This document shows, in pieces, positions 63,437-64,000 of a stretch of 64,000 bases of DNA (its first letter is position 1; every line of letters begins with the position of its first letter). Source of the DNA: Ensifer adhaerens (GTDB taxonomy: Bacteria > Pseudomonadota > Alphaproteobacteria > Rhizobiales > Rhizobiaceae); assembly GCF_000697965.2 (NCBI RefSeq), contig NZ_CP015881.1, positions 1 to 64,000 of the forward strand. Direction: 5' to 3'. Position numbers and translations under genes: made by a program. Below the pieces are notes generated by a model. That model made no database searches, was not told the DNA's origin, and worked only from the letters and a program-made list of their open reading frames with translations.

Positions 63437-64000
63437 TCAGTCGGGCCAGCGCAGCAGGCCGGCGAAGCGGCGTGCGTTGCGTTCGGCGAGCGACGTGGCG
63501 ATGATCTCGTTCGAGGCTCTCGCCTTGTCGAGCTCCTCGGCGAGGCGGCTGGCGACGATCTTCTCCTGGCCCGGATGCAGGTTACAGGGGTCGAGGTAGA
63601 AGTAATTGTGCTCGGCCTCGTGGTCTCGCACGATGATCGGCGGCGCGCCGCGGGCCAGCGCATCGGCGAGATCCCAGGCGGTGATATGGGCTTCCTGCGG
63701 GTCGATGTTGACGCGCAGCCGGTCGAGCGGGTTGTTGGTCGGGTCGGCCTCGATCACCGGCTTGATGCCGGGACGGCCGTCGAGCGTCTCGCGCCAGAGG
63801 TTCAGGTAACCGGTTTCGCGCTCGCGGATGCCGGCATGGTCGCGGGTTTCCCAGGCTTGAAGTGCCGCCATCACGCCGAGCATGCTTTCCTTGCCCACCT
63901 TCATGCCGCGGCCGATGCCGAGGTTCTGCAGGAAGGTGTTGCGCACCATTTCCTTTTTGCCGGCGACGATGCCGGAGGTCGGGCCGCCCAGAAACTTGTG
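63437..64000 (-). CDS. PLP-dependent SelA-like enzyme, C-terminal part (cut by window edge)
   Basis: The last 187 residues of a larger fold-type I PLP enzyme; the frame runs off the right edge of the window. The segment HKFLGGPTSGIVAGKKEMV contains the probable PLP lysine (HK), as in SelA-like enzymes such as D-glucosaminate-6-phosphate ammonia-lyase. The gene is upstream of and on the same strand as the peptide ABC ATPase (47-bp gap), so it belongs to that operon. Confidence 0.8.
   Translation of the reverse strand, partial: HKFLGGPTSGIVAGKKEMVRNTFLQNLGIGRGMKVGKESMLGVMAALQAWETRDHAGIRERETGYLNLWRETLDGRPGIKPVIEADPTNNPLDRLRVNIDPQEAHITAWDLADALARGAPPIIVRDHEAEHNYFYLDPCNLHPGQEKIVASRLAEELDKARASNEIIATSLAERNARRFAGLLRWPD

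Overview
The window is a high-GC alphaproteobacterial segment. It carries the replication and partition locus of a repABC replicon at its left end and mostly accessory metabolic genes after that. The repABC operon with its antisense RNA, a RHE_PE00001-type DUF1612 protein, IalB, an AcdR/AcdS pair and many LysR regulators all point to a member of the Rhizobiales. A large plasmid or chromid of an Ensifer/Sinorhizobium-like bacterium fits best; the genus is inference.

Layout: 1-7 kb holds a HutC-like regulator, repA-repB-ctRNA-repC and a DUF1612 protein. Seven copies of a 16-bp palindrome of the repABC parS type (GTTNNCNGCNGNNAAC) are scattered over 1-10.8 kb. Several lie outside the rep genes, in front of a HutC-like gene, in front of a Crp/Fnr-like gene and inside a tctCBA transporter operon. 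From 7 to 22 kb come the Crp/Fnr regulator, the tricarboxylate transporter, a pseudouridine synthase, a D-aminopeptidase, an ABC exporter, an adenylate cyclase, and a GST plus flavin/Fe-S oxidoreductase pair with a divergent LysR gene.

22-29 kb looks like a surface-adhesion module. One LytTR response regulator sits with two tandem paralogous LytS-type kinases, next to a divergent large autotransporter that overlaps an ialB gene. Direct repeats with 21-bp periodicity, resembling LytTR sites, precede both kinases and lie between kinase 2 and the autotransporter. 29-41 kb holds small stress and detoxification genes: an ArsR/SRPBCC operon with a 17-bp-arm operator, a DJ-1/PfpI protein, GSTs, YghU, TerC, an aldehyde dehydrogenase and LysR regulators. 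A truncated AraC gene is also here.

41.4-53 kb is the most notable part, an iron-acquisition island. It encodes a FecI sigma factor, a FecR anti-sigma factor and a TonB receptor with an STN signalling domain. Two 27/30-identical promoter elements precede fecR and the receptor gene. A tightly overlapping operon follows with the complete gene set expected for petrobactin-type (3,4-dihydroxybenzoyl) siderophore synthesis: asbA, asbB, asbC, a fused asbDE and asbF. No siderophore exporter or inner-membrane importer lies in the window.

53-64 kb holds a membrane adenylate cyclase, a secreted GH5 glycosidase, an alpha/beta hydrolase, an AceE-like E1 enzyme, ACC deaminase (acdS) with its divergent Lrp-type regulator (acdR), a fused peptide-ABC ATPase, and a PLP enzyme cut by the right edge.
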